Assembly: GCA_937958365.1 (NCBI GenBank) | Contig: CALFEW010000334.1 | Coordinates: forward strand, 1-7,356 | Reading direction: 5' to 3' | Source: an uncultured Chloroflexota bacterium | GTDB taxonomy: Bacteria > Chloroflexota > Anaerolineae > Promineifilales > Promineifilaceae | DNA: 7,356 nt | Shown here: positions 7,166 to 7,356 of the stretch, piece by piece | Position numbering within the stretch: position 1 is the stretch's first letter | Layout: the number at the start of each line of letters is the position of its first letter | Made by a program: the position numbers and the translations under genes | Notes under the pieces: generated by a model | The model's database searches: none | Seen by the model: the letters and a program-made list of their open reading frames with translations, nothing else | Told to the model about the DNA's origin: nothing

Positions 7166-7356
7166 ATGGAACGTACATTGATTTTGGTAAAACCAGACGG
7201 CGTGCAGCGCGGTCTCATTGGTGAAATTGCGGGCCGTTTTGAGCGCCGCGGGTTGAAACTGGTTGGCATGAAATTCATCCAGATGTCTCGGGAATTGGCC
7301 GAACAGCATTACGCAGTGCATAAGGAACGGCCGTTTTATACCAGCCTGGTTGAATA
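7166..7356 (+). CDS. Nucleoside diphosphate kinase, 5' part
   Basis: The first 63 codons are present and the window ends inside codon 64. The enzyme transfers the gamma phosphate of a nucleoside triphosphate (usually ATP) to nucleoside diphosphates through a phosphohistidine and balances the NTP/dNTP pools in the cytoplasm. The N-terminus MERTLILVKPDGVQRGLIGE is diagnostic, with K9 as the conserved active-site lysine, followed by RFERRGLKLVGMK and the HKERPFY segment, all collinear with the family. The catalytic His motif lies beyond the window and cannot be checked. The start ATG has GGAG (7153-7156) 9 bases upstream and GAAGG closer in, and the homology begins right at this codon. An ACGGCCGT copy lies at 7327-7334, read as E-R-P-F. 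Confidence 0.96.
   Translation, partial: MERTLILVKPDGVQRGLIGEIAGRFERRGLKLVGMKFIQMSRELAEQHYAVHKERPFYTSLVE

Larger units (their letters stand above)
1001..7334. repeat. Seventeen copies of palindromic octamer ACGGCCGT
   Basis: Copies start at 1001, 1709, 1793, 1875, 2183, 2345, 3407, 3986, 4934, 5201, 5579, 5783, 5831, 6104, 6326, 7110 and 7327. Equal base use would predict about 0.1 copy in a window of this length. The copies occur in the deacetylase gene, the TPR gene, the 7040-7165 spacer and ndk, and in all three codon frames (H-G-R at 1001, T-A-V at most TPR-gene sites, R-P-F at 7327). That points to a DNA-level element rather than only a peptide preference. Near matches such as GCGGCCGT (4 seen) are also present. 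Confidence 0.9.

Noticed and set aside
7075..7278. Minus-strand small open frame overlapping the start of ndk
   Set aside because: It is antisense to the clearly recognisable ndk coding sequence and to the intergenic hairpin, with no homology that I recognise.

Overview
The window looks like a piece of a bacterial chromosome of moderately high GC. It carries three genes, all on the plus strand: a histone deacetylase-family hydrolase (154-1188), a very large acidic TPR protein (1310-7039), and the first 63 codons of nucleoside diphosphate kinase (from 7166, cut by the window end). My best guess for the source is Chloroflexota, probably an Anaerolineae-like lineage. The basis is the giant TPR protein full of acidic D-W-L motifs, the very frequent ACGGCCGT octamer, and the general gene style. 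This is recollection plus inference, not something the sequence proves.

Layout. Positions 1-47 hold nothing I can call. A textbook intrinsic terminator (50-78) closes an unseen upstream gene. Immediately after it, a perfect TATAAT (89-94) probably starts transcription of the deacetylase gene, whose complete set of metal ligands and catalytic residues is visible. A 121-base gap (1189-1309) separates it from the TPR gene. The gap contains a long inverted repeat built from a GTAAAAC heptamer, followed directly by a strong Shine-Dalgarno and a GTG start. The TPR gene fills 78% of the window. It has N-terminal TPRs (about residues 1-240), an enormous acidic, probably disordered middle (about 300-1760) with 34 tryptophan-aliphatic/aromatic motifs and eight copies of a 25-27-residue repeat, a short TG[PA]L repeat block, and a C-terminal TPR-like domain (about 1823-1909). 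A strong hairpin (7088-7132) lies between its stop codon and ndk.

How the genes work together: nothing in the sequence ties the three into one pathway. The deacetylase and ndk look like ordinary housekeeping or accessory enzymes. The TPR protein looks like a scaffold that could display many copies of a peptide ligand. That protein, and the 17 copies of the palindromic octamer ACGGCCGT spread over all three genes and one spacer, are the two things most worth a second look. I see no mobile element, CRISPR array, tRNA or rRNA.
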